This document shows, piece by piece, positions 46,931 through 57,842 of a DNA stretch of 64,000 bases. Under the pieces are notes generated by a model. That model saw only the letters and a program-made list of their open reading frames with translations, had not been told where the DNA came from and searched no databases. This stretch comes from Pseudomonas vlassakiae (lineage in GTDB: Bacteria; Pseudomonadota; Gammaproteobacteria; Pseudomonadales; Pseudomonadaceae). A program made the translations under genes and the position numbers. The stretch's first letter is position 1; each line of letters begins with the position of its first letter. The stretch is from assembly GCF_014269035.2 (NCBI RefSeq), contig NZ_JABWRP020000004.1, forward strand, positions 186,001-250,000. The letters are read 5' to 3'.

Positions 46931-49900
46931 TTACTGCGGGTTGGCACGGGTGCTGGACAGCAGTTGCTTGAGGTTGGCCGCCTTCGGCTTGACCAGCCAG
47001 AAGCGCCGCACGTAGTCGTCCAGGTTCTCGAAGAGCTCACGCCCCCACTCGCTGCCGGTCTCTTCCACGTATTCGCCAAGGACCCGCGCCAGGTGGCTGC
47101 GGTAGGCTTCCATCGCCTCACCACTGATGCGCTGGATTTCCACCAGCTCGTGGTTGAGCTTGTCGACGAAGCTGTTGTCCATGTCGAGCACGTAGGCGAA
47201 GCCGCCAGTCATGCCAGAACCGAAGTTGTAACCGGTCTTGCCCAGAACGCAGACAAAGCCACCGGTCATGTATTCACAGCAGTGATCGCCAGTACCCTCG
47301 ACAACAGCGTGGGCGCCGGAGTTACGCACAGCGAAGCGCTCGCCTGCGGTACCTGCGGCGAACAGCTTGCCGCCGGTGGCGCCGTACAGGCAGGTGTTGC
47401 CGACGATGGCGCTGTGCTGGGTGGCGAACGGGCTGCCGGCTGGCGGCACGATGGTCACCTTGCCACCGGTCATGCCTTTGCCGACGTAGTCGTTGGCGTC
47501 ACCTTCCAGGTGCAGGTTCAGGCCACCGGCGTTCCACACGCCGAAGCTCTGGCCAGCGGTACCTTTGAAGCGGAAGGTCACCGGCTTGTCGGCCATGCCC
47601 TGGTTGCCGTACAGCTTGGCGATTTCGCCAGAGATACGGGCACCAATGGAACGGTCGCAGTTGCAGATGTCGAGGCTGAACTCACCACCGGCCTGGTCGC
47701 GGATTGCCGGCAGGGCCATCTCGACCATCTTCTCGGCCAGCTCGCCCTTGTCGAACGGCGGGTTGTTGTCGACTTCGCAGAACTGCGGCTTGTCAGCCGG
47801 AATGTGCGAGCTGCCCAGCAGCGGGGTCAGGTCCAGGTACTGCTGGCGCTCGGTGTCGCCTGGCAGCACGTCGAGCAGGTCAGTACGGCCGATCAGCTCG
47901 CCGAGGCTGCGCACGCCCAGCTTGGCCAGCCACTCACGGGTCTCCTCGGCGACGAAGGTGAAGAAGTTGATCACCATGTCGACGGTGCCGATGTAATGGT
48001 CCTTGCGCAGCTTCTCGTTCTGCGTGGCCACGCCGGTGGCGCAGTTGTTCAGGTGGCAGATGCGCAGGTACTTGCAACCCAGGGCGATCATTGGCGCGGT
48101 GCCGAAGCCGAAGCTCTCGGCGCCGAGGATGGCTGCCTTGATCACGTCCAGGCCGGTCTTCAAGCCGCCGTCGGTCTGCACCCGCACCTTGCCGCGCAGG
48201 TCGTTGCCGCGCAGGGTCTGGTGGGTTTCGGCCAGGCCCAGCTCCCACGGGGCGCCAGCGTACTTGATCGAGGTCAGCGGCGAAGCACCGGTACCACCGT
48301 CGTAACCGGAGATGGTGATCAGGTCGGCATAGGCCTTGGCCACACCGGCGGCGATGGTGCCAACGCCGGCCTCAGCCACCAGCTTGACCGAAACCAGGGC
48401 CTGCGGGTTGACCTGCTTGAGGTCATAGATCAACTGGGCCAGGTCTTCGATCGAATAGATGTCGTGGTGCGGCGGCGGCGAGATCAGGGTCACGCCCGGT
48501 ACCGCATAGCGCAGCTTGGCGATCAGGCCATTGACCTTGCCGCCTGGCAGCTGGCCGCCCTCACCGGGCTTGGCGCCCTGGGCAACCTTGATCTGCAGCA
48601 CTTCGGCGTTGACCAGGTACTCCGGGGTCACGCCAAAGCGGCCGGTGGCCACCTGCTTGATCTTGGAACTGCGGACGGTGCCGTAGCGCGACGGGTCTTC
48701 ACCGCCCTCACCGGAGTTGGAGCGAGCACCCAGGCGGTTCATTGCCTCGGCCAGGGCTTCGTGGGCTTCCGGCGACAGCGCACCCAGCGAGATACCGGCG
48801 GAGTCGAAGCGCTTGAGGATGGCCTCCAGCGGCTCGACCTGGTCCAGCGGCAAGGCCTGGTCGGCCACTTTCACCTTCAGCAGGTCGCGGATCATCGACA
48901 CCGGACGCTGGTCGACCAGCGTGGTGTATTCCTTGAACTTGGCGTAGTCGCCTTGCTGCACGGCGGCCTGCAAGGTGTTGACCACATCCGGGTTGTAGGC
49001 GTGGTATTCGCCACCGTGGACGAACTTCAAAAGGCCACCTTGCTGGATCGGCTTGCGCGCGCTCCAGGCTTCGGCTGCCAGCAGCTTCTGGTCGCCTTCG
49101 AGGTCGACGAAGCGCGCACCCTTGATGCGGCTGGACACGCCCTTGAAGCTCAGGCCGACCACTTCCTCGGCCAGGCCCACGGCTTCGAACAGCTGGGCGC
49201 CACGGTACGAGGCGATGGTGGAGATGCCCATCTTCGACAGGATCTTCAGCAGGCCCTTGGAGATGCCTTTGCGGTAGTACTTGAAGACTTCGTCCAGATC
49301 ACCGAGCACTTCGCCGGTGCGGATCAGGTCGGCCAGCACTTCGTAGGCCAGGTACGGGTACACGGCCGAAGCACCGAAGCCCAGCAGCACGGCGAAGTGG
49401 TGCGGGTCACGGGCAGTGGCGGTCTCCACGAGGATGTTGCTGTCGCAACGCAGGCCCTGCTCGGTCAGGCGGTGGTGCACGGCACCCACGGCCAGCGACG
49501 CATGCACCGGCAGCTTGCCCGGGGCGATGTAGCGGTCGCTCAGTACCAGCTGGGTCTTACCGCTGCGCACGGCTTCTTCCGCCTGGTCGGCGATGTTGCG
49601 GATGGCCGCTTCCAGGCCGACGCTCTCGTCATAGTTGAGGTCGATCAGCTGACGGTCGAAGCCCTCGCGCTCCAGGTTCATCAGCGAACGCCACTTGGCG
49701 GGCGAGATGACCGGCGAGCTGAGGATCACCCGCGAAGCGTGCTCCGGGGACTCCTGGAAGATGTTGCGCTCGGCGCCAAGGCAGATTTCCAGGGACATGA
49801 CGATCGCTTCGCGCAACGGGTCGATCGGCGGGTTGGTCACCTGGGCGAACTGTTGGCGGAAGAAGTCGTATGGCGAACGCACGCGCTGCGAAAGCACCGC

Positions 49901-51376
49901 CATCGGCGTGTCGTCACCCATCGAGCCGACCGCTTCCTGGCCCTGCTCGCCGAGTGGGCGCAGCACCTGGTCACGCTCTTCGAAGGTGACCTGGAACATC
50001 TTCATGTACTGCTTGAGCTGGTCAGCGTCGTAACTGGCCACGCCCTGGTCGTCGGTCAGGGTCGCCTGGATGCGCAGGGCGTGCTGACGCAGCCAGCGCT
50101 TGTACGGGTGGCGCGACTTCAGACGGTTGTCGATGGCGTCGGTGTCGAGGATCTGGCCGGTCTCGGTGTCCACGGCAAGGATCTGGCCGGGGCCGACACG
50201 GCCCTTGGCCAGGACTTCCTCAGGCTTGTAACCCCACACGCCGATTTCCGAGGCGATGGTGATGTAGCCATTGGTCGTCGTCACCCAGCGCGCCGGGCGC
50301 AGCCCGTTGCGGTCGAGCAGGCACACCGCATGGCGGCCTTCGGTCATGACGATACCGGCCGGGCCATCCCACGGTTCCATGTGCATGGAGTTGTATTCGT
50401 AGAAGGCGCGCAGGTCGGCGTCCATGGTCTCGACGTTTTGCCAGGCTGGCGGAACCAGCATGCGTACGCCGCGGAACAGGTCGATGCCACCGGTGACCAT
50501 CAGCTCCAGCATGTTGTCCATGCTCGAAGAGTCGGAACCGACGCGGTTGACCAGTGGACCCAGCTCTTCGAGGTCAGGGATCAGGTCATTGGCGAACTTG
50601 GTGCGACGGGCCATGGCCCAGTTGCGGTTGCCGGTGATGGTATTGATCTCGCCGTTGTGGGCGAGGAAGCGGAACGGCTGCGCCAGCGGCCATTTCGGCA
50701 GGGTGTTGGTGGAGAAGCGCTGGTGGAACACGCAGATCGCGGTTTGCAGGCGCTCGTCACCCAGGTCTGGATAGAACGCCGCGAGATCGCGCGGCATCAT
50801 CAGGCCTTTGTAGATGATGGTCTTGTGCGAGAAGCTGCAGATGTAGTGGTCGGCGTCGTGGGCGTTGGCCACCGACGAGCGGCGACGAGCACTGAACAGC
50901 TTGATGGCGAATTCCTGATCGCTCAGGCCTTCACCACCGATGAATACCTGCTCGATCTGCGGCAGGCGCTCCAGGGCCAGGCGGCCAAGCACGCTGGTGT
51001 CGATCGGAACCTTGCGCCAGCCGAACAGCTTCAGGCCGGCCGCGACGATTTCGCGGTCCATGTTGGCGCGGGCAGCCTCGGCTTTGACCGGGTCCTGGTT
51101 GAAGAACACCATGCCGACAGCGTACTGCCTGGGCAGCTCGACGGCGAATTGTTGCTGGGCCACGGCCCGCAGAAACTGATCGGGCTTCTGCATGAGCAGA
51201 CCGCAACCGTCACCGGTCTTGCCGTCGGCGTTGATACCGCCGCGGTGGGTCATGCAGGTCAGTGCCTGCATGGCGGTTTGCAGAAGGTGGTGACTCGGCT
51301 CGCCCGTCATATGGGCGATCAGGCCAAAACCACAGTTGTCCTTGAATTCTTCGGGATGGTACAGACCTGTTTTCAT
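46931..51376 (-). CDS. gltB: Glutamate synthase large subunit
   Basis: NADPH-GOGAT large chain: glutamine-dependent amination of 2-oxoglutarate to two glutamates. It has 1481 residues. Cys15 in [20 protein letters not shown] is the N-terminal nucleophile of the class II amidotransferase after a short propeptide is removed. FMN/2-oxoglutarate segments include [20 protein letters not shown]. The 3Fe-4S cysteines lie in [20 protein letters not shown]. The C-terminal beta-helix carries repeated G-x-x-G-G-x-x-x-G turns ([20 protein letters not shown]). The ATG at 51376 follows GGTGAGAAAG; the longer frame to 51457 is rejected because the propeptide is normally short. Operon with gltD. Confidence 0.97.
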   Translation of the reverse strand: MKTGLYHPEEFKDNCGFGLIAHMTGEPSHHLLQTAMQALTCMTHRGGINADGKTGDGCGLLMQKPDQFLRAVAQQQFAVELPRQYAVGMVFFNQDPVKAEAARANMDREIVAAGLKLFGWRKVPIDTSVLGRLALERLPQIEQVFIGGEGLSDQEFAIKLFSARRRSSVANAHDADHYICSFSHKTIIYKGLMMPRDLAAFYPDLGDERLQTAICVFHQRFSTNTLPKWPLAQPFRFLAHNGEINTITGNRNWAMARRTKFANDLIPDLEELGPLVNRVGSDSSSMDNMLELMVTGGIDLFRGVRMLVPPAWQNVETMDADLRAFYEYNSMHMEPWDGPAGIVMTEGRHAVCLLDRNGLRPARWVTTTNGYITIASEIGVWGYKPEEVLAKGRVGPGQILAVDTETGQILDTDAIDNRLKSRHPYKRWLRQHALRIQATLTDDQGVASYDADQLKQYMKMFQVTFEERDQVLRPLGEQGQEAVGSMGDDTPMAVLSQRVRSPYDFFRQQFAQVTNPPIDPLREAIVMSLEICLGAERNIFQESPEHASRVILSSPVISPAKWRSLMNLEREGFDRQLIDLNYDESVGLEAAIRNIADQAEEAVRSGKTQLVLSDRYIAPGKLPVHASLAVGAVHHRLTEQGLRCDSNILVETATARDPHHFAVLLGFGASAVYPYLAYEVLADLIRTGEVLGDLDEVFKYYRKGISKGLLKILSKMGISTIASYRGAQLFEAVGLAEEVVGLSFKGVSSRIKGARFVDLEGDQKLLAAEAWSARKPIQQGGLLKFVHGGEYHAYNPDVVNTLQAAVQQGDYAKFKEYTTLVDQRPVSMIRDLLKVKVADQALPLDQVEPLEAILKRFDSAGISLGALSPEAHEALAEAMNRLGARSNSGEGGEDPSRYGTVRSSKIKQVATGRFGVTPEYLVNAEVLQIKVAQGAKPGEGGQLPGGKVNGLIAKLRYAVPGVTLISPPPHHDIYSIEDLAQLIYDLKQVNPQALVSVKLVAEAGVGTIAAGVAKAYADLITISGYDGGTGASPLTSIKYAGAPWELGLAETHQTLRGNDLRGKVRVQTDGGLKTGLDVIKAAILGAESFGFGTAPMIALGCKYLRICHLNNCATGVATQNEKLRKDHYIGTVDMVINFFTFVAEETREWLAKLGVRSLGELIGRTDLLDVLPGDTERQQYLDLTPLLGSSHIPADKPQFCEVDNNPPFDKGELAEKMVEMALPAIRDQAGGEFSLDICNCDRSIGARISGEIAKLYGNQGMADKPVTFRFKGTAGQSFGVWNAGGLNLHLEGDANDYVGKGMTGGKVTIVPPAGSPFATQHSAIVGNTCLYGATGGKLFAAGTAGERFAVRNSGAHAVVEGTGDHCCEYMTGGFVCVLGKTGYNFGSGMTGGFAYVLDMDNSFVDKLNHELVEIQRISGEAMEAYRSHLARVLGEYVEETGSEWGRELFENLDDYVRRFWLVKPKAANLKQLLSSTRANPQ

Positions 51377-51750
51377 AGACACTTTCTCACCAGGTTCACC
51401 TCTCAACCGGAGGTAAATCTCTTTTATGTACAACCACTTACCATCCACGCCGATCAAACGCCAGCTTTTTTGCGGTGGCCATGGAAAACCATTGTTGCAC
51501 AGCGACAGTCATACCCACAAATTTTCATGTCTCACCATTGAAAATTTATGTCGCAATTTTGAATGTTTTTACGCCATGCGCCGTGATAGCGGCTTGGCTT
51601 GAGTCTGAAGCGTTTCAGCCAGGTCTGCAACAGAGGCTTGTGGCCGGCAGGCTGGGACAGAAAAGCCTGCCGCGCTCAGGCGCAGCAGGCTAGTCGAATG
51701 TCGTTAATCGCTCAGCAACTGGGCGGCGGGGTGATGCCGCCCGGAAGGTA
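51377..51750. promoter_or_regulatory. gltB upstream region with an AT-rich inverted repeat
   Basis: A 374-bp non-coding stretch. Near the gltB side it is AT-rich and likely contains the gltBD promoter. A perfect 9-bp inverted repeat AAATTTTCA/TGAAAATTT with an 11-bp spacer (51519-51527 and 51539-51547) could be an activator or repressor site. Towards the damX end, AGCCTGC/GCAGGCT arms (51664-51691) form a hairpin. No gene or RNA was recognised. Confidence 0.5.
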
Positions 51751-53367
51751 TCAGCGGGCCGAGGCCAGCTCTTGTTGGACGCTAGCGACGGTACGTGGCC
51801 AAGGTTTACCAGCCTGGACCTTCGCTGGCAAGTTCTTGATTGCCGCAACCGCTGCGTCGCGGCTGGCAAAGTTGCCGTAGGTGACCACGTAGAGCGGTTT
51901 ACCCTGCAGGTTTTTCTTGAAGTAGCGATAGTCGCCACCCTGTTCCTTGACGAAGGCCTGGGCCGACGCTTCGGAGCTGGTGCCGAGGATTTGCACCACG
52001 TAGTTGCCGGGTTTCTGCCCCGAATACCATCCACCACTGCCGCTGGCGCTGGCGACCGGTTTTTCCACCGGTTTGGCGGCTGGCTTGGCAACAGCGACCT
52101 GAGTTGGTGCCGGGGCCGGCTTGGCAGGCGCAACCGGCTTGACGGGCTGAGTGGCAACAGGCTTCGGCGCAGGCGCAACCGGCTGCACAGGCGTGGCCTG
52201 GGCCATGCTCGGCGCCGGGCCGGCAGGCACGCCCTGTGGCGGTGCGATCGTGGTCACGGTCGGCGGATTGCCAGGCTGCAAGGCGGTGTTGCCCGCCGGG
52301 CCACCTTCCTCGCCATCACCCATGCCGGCAGCTTGCGCCAGCGGCTCGCGCATCACGGGCTGGGACTGACCGACCAGCGGCAGCGGCATCGGCTGCGACT
52401 GGCCGGAGAATTCGATGGCCGGGCTGCCGTTGTTCGACTGGGCAGCGCCTGGCTGGCCCTCGCCCAGCGGCAGCTGGGCCTGGGCTACAGGTGCGTCGGC
52501 TGGTGCCTTGTCGCCTTTCTTGGGCATCAGAACTGCAGCACCTACGGCGACCACGACGACAGCGGACAGCGCGAGTACGTGTTTCTTAGGCATTTTGAAC
52601 CCCATGGATGGTCGCTTGACCGTGGTACGGCTGGCGATCATGGCTTCGATCAAAGTATCGCGGGCGACCTGGTTGATGTTGCCAGGCCATCCGTCGGAGT
52701 TTTCATGAATATCGACCAGCTGTTCACGGGTGAACACCTCGATGCCCCGGCCAGCGCCTTCCAGGCGTTGCTCCAGGTACTCGCGGGTTTCTTCCTCGTT
52801 GTAGGGGGCGAGTTCAATGATATGGAAGCGCTCTTCCTCGACTTGAATCTCGTCCAACCCGGCAATCAGCGATGGCTCGCCGAACAGGAACACGTGCGGG
52901 CGCCCTTCCGGTAGCCCTGCCGCCAGTTCCAGCAACGCTTGGAGTGCCGACTCGTCGAGTTGTTCCGCATCATCCACCAGCAGATAGACTTCCTGACCGG
53001 TCAGTGCCAGCTGCACCACCTTGTTCAGGATCACCTGCACCTCAGGCTGAGCCACTTCAAGCGTTTGCGCCACCTGGCCGAGCACGCTGGCAGCGTCGCT
53101 GGCGCCACGGGCCGACACCACTACGCTCAGCACCGTCTGCTTGTTGGTGCTGGCCACCAGGGCCTGGCGCAGCAGGGTCTTGCCGCTGCCCACCGGGCCG
53201 GTAACCACCAGCATCAGCTGGCTGTAGCGGGCCAGGTGATGCAGTTGGCCCAGCACCGGCTTGCGCTGGGCGGGGAAGAACTTGAAGCCGGGCACACGCG
53301 GGGCGAACGGATCGTGGCTCAACTGGTAATGTTCGAGGAACGCCTCATCGGCATGCAAACTGGTCAT
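51751..53367 (-). CDS. damX: ExeA-type AAA ATPase / SPOR domain protein (DamX-like)
   Basis: Probable septal-ring protein of 538 residues. The N-terminal AAA domain (about 1-250) has Walker A VVTGPVGSGKTLLRQAL and Walker B-like VYLLVDDAEQLD. One membrane helix lies near 268-285 (HVLALSAVVVVAVGAAVLM). A Pro/Ala/Gln-rich periplasmic linker follows to about 450. The C-terminal SPOR domain (about 458-530) reads NYVVQILGTSSEASAQAFVK, YVVTYGNFASRDAAVAAI and should bind denuded septal glycan. It starts 15 bp after aroB, as in the aroKB-damX arrangement of other gammaproteobacteria. ATPase activity is inferred from motifs only. Confidence 0.9.
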   Translation of the reverse strand: MTSLHADEAFLEHYQLSHDPFAPRVPGFKFFPAQRKPVLGQLHHLARYSQLMLVVTGPVGSGKTLLRQALVASTNKQTVLSVVVSARGASDAASVLGQVAQTLEVAQPEVQVILNKVVQLALTGQEVYLLVDDAEQLDESALQALLELAAGLPEGRPHVFLFGEPSLIAGLDEIQVEEERFHIIELAPYNEEETREYLEQRLEGAGRGIEVFTREQLVDIHENSDGWPGNINQVARDTLIEAMIASRTTVKRPSMGFKMPKKHVLALSAVVVVAVGAAVLMPKKGDKAPADAPVAQAQLPLGEGQPGAAQSNNGSPAIEFSGQSQPMPLPLVGQSQPVMREPLAQAAGMGDGEEGGPAGNTALQPGNPPTVTTIAPPQGVPAGPAPSMAQATPVQPVAPAPKPVATQPVKPVAPAKPAPAPTQVAVAKPAAKPVEKPVASASGSGGWYSGQKPGNYVVQILGTSSEASAQAFVKEQGGDYRYFKKNLQGKPLYVVTYGNFASRDAAVAAIKNLPAKVQAGKPWPRTVASVQQELASAR

Positions 53368-53382
53368 TACGCTGTCACAACC

Positions 53383-54480
53383 TCAAAGCTGGGCCACGAT
53401 CGCGCGGTAATCCGCCGACAGCGTGGCCTGAAGAATCTCTTTCGGATAGTCGTCGGTGATCACGGCCTCGCCCAGCTGGCGCAGCAGCACCAGCCGCAGG
53501 CGGCCATCGAGCACCTTCTTGTCGACCGCCATATGCTCCATGAAATGCGCCGGGGTCATTTCCTGTGGTGGCACCACCGGCAAACCTGCGTCCTGCAGCA
53601 GGCGGATTGCCCGATCACGCTCGGCCTGGTCGATCCAGCCCAGGCGCATGGACATTTCCAGGGCCATGACCGTGCCTGCGGCCACGGCTTCACCGTGCAG
53701 CCAGACGCCATAGCCCATGTGCGTTTCGATGGCATGGCCAAAGGTGTGCCCCAGGTTCAGCGTGGCACGCACGCCCGATTCACGCTCGTCGGCGCCGACA
53801 ACGGCTGCCTTGGCCGCGCAGGAGCGACGGATCGCTTCGGTCAGGGCAGCGGGTTCGAGGGCGCGCAGGGCCTGGATATTGTCTTCGAGCCAGCCTAGGA
53901 ATGGCTTGTCGCAGATCAGGCCGTACTTGATCACTTCGGCCAGGCCCGCCGATAGCTCGCGTGCGGGCAGGGTCTTGAGGCTGGTGGTATCGATCAGTAC
54001 CGCGTTGGGCTGATAGAAAGCACCGACCATGTTCTTGCCCAACGGGTGGTTGATGCCGGTCTTGCCCCCCACCGAGGAGTCAACCTGAGACAGCAGGGTG
54101 GTGGGCACCTGGATGAAATCGACGCCACGCTGGTAGCAGGCTGCAGCGAAGCCGGCCATGTCACCGATCACGCCGCCGCCGAGGGCGACCACGGTAGTAC
54201 GGCGGTCATGCCGCGCCGTCAGCAAACCGTCAAAGATCAGTTGCAGGGTTTCCCAGTTTTTATGGGCTTCGCCGTCCGGCAGGATCACCGGCAGCACCGA
54301 GTAGGCGCCAAGGGTCTTGCTCAAGCGTTGGAGATACAGAGGCGCGACGGTTTCGTTGGAAACGATGGCGACCTGCCGCCCGCGGATATGCGGCGCCAGC
54401 AGTTCGGCCTGGTCCAGAAGGCCTTCGCCAATGTAGATCGGGTAGCTACGCTCGCCGAGGTCGACCTTAAGTGTCTGCAT
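53383..54480 (-). CDS. aroB: 3-dehydroquinate synthase
   Basis: NAD+- and metal-dependent cyclisation of DAHP to 3-dehydroquinate in the shikimate pathway. It has 365 residues. The start is [20 protein letters not shown]. The NAD region is [11 protein letters not shown] and [21 protein letters not shown]. Active-site and metal motifs are [36 protein letters not shown], and [20 protein letters not shown] with the metal-binding histidines. ATG at 54480. It lies 94 bp after aroK and 15 bp before damX in one minus-strand unit. Confidence 0.97.
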   Translation of the reverse strand: MQTLKVDLGERSYPIYIGEGLLDQAELLAPHIRGRQVAIVSNETVAPLYLQRLSKTLGAYSVLPVILPDGEAHKNWETLQLIFDGLLTARHDRRTTVVALGGGVIGDMAGFAAACYQRGVDFIQVPTTLLSQVDSSVGGKTGINHPLGKNMVGAFYQPNAVLIDTTSLKTLPARELSAGLAEVIKYGLICDKPFLGWLEDNIQALRALEPAALTEAIRRSCAAKAAVVGADERESGVRATLNLGHTFGHAIETHMGYGVWLHGEAVAAGTVMALEMSMRLGWIDQAERDRAIRLLQDAGLPVVPPQEMTPAHFMEHMAVDKKVLDGRLRLVLLRQLGEAVITDDYPKEILQATLSADYRAIVAQL

Positions 54481-54574
54481 GTATCCCCACAATGTTCTTG
54501 GGCGCGGCGCCGGCTGTTCGACCCGCGCGGTAACGTTGAACCTCGCCTCGGCGCTGGCCGAGAATAGTCCCCGC

Positions 54575-55093
54575 TTAGCGGGGCGGCAACTGCTGCAGGC
54601 GCTCCAGAATATCGAGCACCACCATGCGCGGCGGCCGTTCGTCGGTTTCCACCACCAGGTCGGCGATTTCGCGATAAAGCGGGTCGCGCGCCTCCAGCAA
54701 GGCGCGCAGGGTCGCCTCGGGGTTGGCCGTGCGCAGCAACGGGCGATTGCGATCGCGCGCGGTGCGCCCGACCTGCTGCTCCACCGAGGCGTGCAGGTAA
54801 ATGACCCGGCCGCCCCTGTGCAGGGCCTGGCGGTTCTCCGCACGCATGACTGCACCGCCACCGGTCGCCACGACCACGCCGTCGAGCGCGCAGAGCTCGG
54901 CGATCATCGCCTGCTCACGGTCACGGAAGCCCGGTTCGCCTTCTTTGTCGAAGATCCACGGGATATTGGCACCGGTCCGCAGTTCGATTTCCTTGTCGGA
55001 ATCTTTGAACAGCAGGCGCAGCTCTTTGGCCAACAGGCGCCCGATGGTGCTTTTACCAGCGCCCATGGGCCCTACAAGTATCAAATTTCGCAC
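54575..55093 (-). CDS. aroK: Shikimate kinase
   Basis: Phosphorylates shikimate at O3 using ATP. It has 172 residues. Walker A is [18 protein letters not shown], the shikimate-binding Asp-Arg region is [19 protein letters not shown] and [11 protein letters not shown], and the lid is [13 protein letters not shown]. The start is a GTG at 55093 ([10 protein letters not shown]), 4 bp after the pilQ stop, so translation is coupled to the pilus genes. Confidence 0.96.
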   Translation of the reverse strand: MRNLILVGPMGAGKSTIGRLLAKELRLLFKDSDKEIELRTGANIPWIFDKEGEPGFRDREQAMIAELCALDGVVVATGGGAVMRAENRQALHRGGRVIYLHASVEQQVGRTARDRNRPLLRTANPEATLRALLEARDPLYREIADLVVETDERPPRMVVLDILERLQQLPPR

Positions 55094-55097
55094 AGAA

Positions 55098-56369
55098 TCA
55101 ACGACTCACAGCAATCGCCTGGTCACTCATGATACGCGGAGTCAGGAAGACCAGCAGCTCGGATTTTTTCTCTTGTAATGCATCGCGTCGAAACAGCCGC
55201 CCAACATACGGCAGATCGCCGAAAAATGGCACCTTGTCGACCACATTGTTTTGCGTGGTCGAGTACACGCCACCGATGACGATGGTTTCACCGTCCGCCA
55301 CACGGACCTTGGCATTCACCTCGTTCTTGCGAATCGGCGGCACGTCGTTCAGGGCATTGACGAAGTCAGGCTCGTCCTTGGTCACCTTGACGGTCATGAT
55401 GACCTTGCCGTCCGGGGTGATTTGCGGCGTGACCTCCAGCGACAGCGAGGCCTCACGAAAGGCGACCGAGGTAGCGCCACTTTTGCTGGTCTCCTGATAG
55501 GGCACCTCGGTGCCCTTGAGAATCCTCGCGGTTTCCTTGTCAGCCGTCACCACCTTGGGCTGGGAGATGATTTCACCGTTGCCGCTCTTTTCCATTGCGC
55601 TGAGTTCCAGGTCCAGCAGCAGGCCTCCGCGCAACAGGCCGACGCCGATGCCGGCACTACCTCGCTCCACGCCCAGGTCGACGAACAGGTCCTTGCCCAA
55701 TTGCGGCGCTTCCCCATACAGCTGCCGCCCCCAACGCACGCCCAGGCCTTTTTCATAGTCGACGTTGGCCTCCACGATGCGCGCCTCGATCTCCACCTGC
55801 CGCACCGGCACGTCCAGCTGAGCGACCAACTGCCGCAAGTCGGCAAGGCGATCCGCAGGCTGGTGGGCGACCAAGGTGTTGGTGCGAGCGTCGACGCTCA
55901 GGCTGCCACGGCCCGTGAGAATGCCATCGTCCGTCAGGGTTGCCAGCAACAGCTCCGCCAGGTCGGCAGCCTGGGCGTGATGGATCGGCAGCAGCTCACG
56001 TTGCAAGGGTTGCAGCTGCGCATCCAGCTCTTGCCCGATACGGGCTTCGCGGGACTGTTCGGCCAACTCGGCGGCTGGCGCCACCAGCAGCACATTCCCT
56101 TCCTCGCGCCGAGCCAGCCCTTTGCTACGAAGGACCAGCTCCAGCGCCTGGTCCCATGGGACTTCGTGCAAGCGCAGGGTAACATTGCCCTGCACCGTGT
56201 CGCTGGCCACCAGGTTGATCCCGGCGAAGTCCGCCAGCACCTGAAGCACCGAGCGTACCTCGACATCCTGAAAATTCAGCGAGATGGGCTCACCCCGATA
56301 GGGCGCTGCCATGCACAACTGACTGGTGAGTAGCGCCACCGTCATCCATTTCAACAGCCATTTCACCAC
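55098..56369 (-). CDS. pilQ: Type IV pilus secretin PilQ, short form
   Basis: Outer-membrane secretin pore. The protein has 423 residues, against about 700 in P. aeruginosa; the N-terminal AMIN domains are missing. After a signal sequence ([19 protein letters not shown]) comes the N0 (STN) segment [20 protein letters not shown], an N1 domain, and the secretin core ending [37 protein letters not shown] and [12 protein letters not shown]. Two consecutive GTG codons (56369 and 56366) can start it; GGAGG lies 9 nt before the first. The 5' 80 nt overlap the pilO/P frame. First pili-to-shikimate link: aroK follows by 4 bp. Confidence 0.88.
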   Translation of the reverse strand: MVKWLLKWMTVALLTSQLCMAAPYRGEPISLNFQDVEVRSVLQVLADFAGINLVASDTVQGNVTLRLHEVPWDQALELVLRSKGLARREEGNVLLVAPAAELAEQSREARIGQELDAQLQPLQRELLPIHHAQAADLAELLLATLTDDGILTGRGSLSVDARTNTLVAHQPADRLADLRQLVAQLDVPVRQVEIEARIVEANVDYEKGLGVRWGRQLYGEAPQLGKDLFVDLGVERGSAGIGVGLLRGGLLLDLELSAMEKSGNGEIISQPKVVTADKETARILKGTEVPYQETSKSGATSVAFREASLSLEVTPQITPDGKVIMTVKVTKDEPDFVNALNDVPPIRKNEVNAKVRVADGETIVIGGVYSTTQNNVVDKVPFFGDLPYVGRLFRRDALQEKKSELLVFLTPRIMSDQAIAVSR

Positions 56370-57309
56370 CGTCCCTGGCCTCCACCGTCACGCTCTTCCT
56401 GAGCGTCAGCATTACCGTGCGCTCACGCCACACGCCCCCGAGGAAAAGCCGCTCACGCACGTTCAGCTGGCGCTCGCCGACTTCCACCACAACACCTCCA
56501 TCGCGCCCCAGTCGATCACCGGAGCGCACGCGATACAAGCGGCCTGCCGCAGACAGCAACGCTTCGCGCTGCGGCCCCCGCTGCAGGCTGCCGACCATCT
56601 GCAGCTGAGCCAGCGGCACGCTGGCAAGCCCCGCCTGGGCAATGCGCGTAGCCCATTCGGAAAACGGATCGAGAACCACCGGCAACGGCTCTCCTCGAGC
56701 AGGTGTATCAGCCAAGGTTAAAGGTTCAGGCACGTCACCATCGGCTTGATAAGCATGCACGCGCATGCCAAGGCGCAACAGCCCGGGCCTGTCCTCGGCA
56801 GGTGCCAGCCACAAGGCTTCGGCGCGCAACAGACGAACCTGGCCGAGCCAGTCGTCCAACCACATCCGCAGCCCCGAATAGCGCCCAACGACCTGCACGT
56901 CCAGTGATGTCTGGCAATAACCGGGCTGGTGGTTTACCTGATCAAGTACATCGAGTCGTTCGAAATGCAGGCCATGCGCATGCCCCGAGGCTGCCAGCTG
57001 GTCCAGCAAATCGCTCATGTCGGCCCCGGCGGCAAGGCGCCAGCGAGCATCCTGCAAGAGCTGCCGTGCAGCATCGAGGCCCTCGCGCATCCGTGACAAC
57101 GCCAGCACTTCGGCAGCCCTGGTCTCATGCACCTGAAGCAGGCGAACTTGCCTGGCGTGCTCTTCCTCCTGAAGCTGCAACCAGTACGGCAAACGAAACA
57201 GGCAACCGAACCCCACCACGATAAGGCCTACGGCGAATGGCAGCGTGCGGCGAACGAGCTGCGAACGCTCGATGAGGGCCAGCCATTCACCTTTCTGCAG
57301 AATATTCAC
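56290..57309 (-). CDS. PilO-PilP fusion, type IV pilus alignment subcomplex
   Basis: One 339-residue protein combines two normally separate parts. The N-terminal part is PilO-like: a membrane helix near 22-42 (LPFAVGLIVVGFGCLFRLPY), a coiled coil rich in R/E/L, then a ferredoxin-like domain to about 200 (YCQTSLDVQVVGRYSGLRMW). The C-terminal part is PilP-like (PLAQLQMVGSLQ ... GRLYRVRSGDRLGRDGGVVV, EVGERQLNVRE). The PilP lipobox is lost, so the domain is tethered by the PilO helix. GTG at 57309 overlaps the pilN stop by 4 nt. The last ~26 residues are encoded in the overlap with pilQ and lack family similarity. Confidence 0.8.
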   Translation of the reverse strand: MNILQKGEWLALIERSQLVRRTLPFAVGLIVVGFGCLFRLPYWLQLQEEEHARQVRLLQVHETRAAEVLALSRMREGLDAARQLLQDARWRLAAGADMSDLLDQLAASGHAHGLHFERLDVLDQVNHQPGYCQTSLDVQVVGRYSGLRMWLDDWLGQVRLLRAEALWLAPAEDRPGLLRLGMRVHAYQADGDVPEPLTLADTPARGEPLPVVLDPFSEWATRIAQAGLASVPLAQLQMVGSLQRGPQREALLSAAGRLYRVRSGDRLGRDGGVVVEVGERQLNVRERLFLGGVWRERTVMLTLRKSVTVEARDGGEMAVEMDDGGATHQSVVHGSALSG

Positions 57310-57842
57310 GACCAGAGCGCCGACAGGCGGGCCAACAATATGAACGTGTCGCCACCCGGCTCGCTCTTCAGGCTTTTGAGCTCCAGTTCACGCAGCACAC
57401 CGGAACGTTCCAGTTCACGCATCAGCTGGGCCACGACTGCGCCGGAGGCAGCCACGCCGACCATGCGTAACTGTGAACCCTGCAGTTCGAGCCTGAGCAG
57501 CTGGACGCCTTCCGGCAGCGCCTGCTCCAGATCCGCAAACACGGCCGTCACCCGCCCTTGTCCGGCACGCAAGTCAGCCAAGGTCGCCGTCTGCGCTCGC
57601 ACTTCCTCGTAGAATTGCCGGATACGGTCATGCTCAGTCCGCTGCGTTTCAAGCACATCGATAGCGGCTTGCTGGCTATTGTTGGCTACAGCTTGCTGAC
57701 GAGCTCGCTGGCGGGCCAGTTGATCCATTAGCAACACCGCAGACAACGCCACGACAGCTGCCCCCACCACCATCAGGCGCAAACGCCTGAGCGCTGCCAG
57801 GCGCTGCCGCTCTCGCCACGGCATCAGATTCAGGCGCAACAT
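57306..57842 (-). CDS. pilN: Type IV pilus inner-membrane protein PilN
   Basis: A bitopic alignment-complex protein of 178 residues. The PilM-binding N-terminus MLRLNLMPWRERQR corresponds to the INLLPWR motif of PilN. A membrane helix spans about 22-44 (LMVVGAAVVALSAVLLMDQL), then a coiled coil and a periplasmic ferredoxin-like domain (LPEGVQLLRLELQGSQLRMV, GDTFILLARL). Its ATG overlaps the pilM stop (TGATG) and its stop overlaps the next GTG, so pilM-N-O/P are translationally coupled. Confidence 0.88.
   Translation of the reverse strand: MLRLNLMPWRERQRLAALRRLRLMVVGAAVVALSAVLLMDQLARQRARQQAVANNSQQAAIDVLETQRTEHDRIRQFYEEVRAQTATLADLRAGQGRVTAVFADLEQALPEGVQLLRLELQGSQLRMVGVAASGAVVAQLMRELERSGVLRELELKSLKSEPGGDTFILLARLSALWS

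Noticed and set aside
53383..54861. Extended 492-codon reading of aroB
   Set aside because: The extra 127 codons overlap aroK in another frame and are Arg/Pro/Trp-rich noise; the conserved AroB N-terminus starts at 54480.
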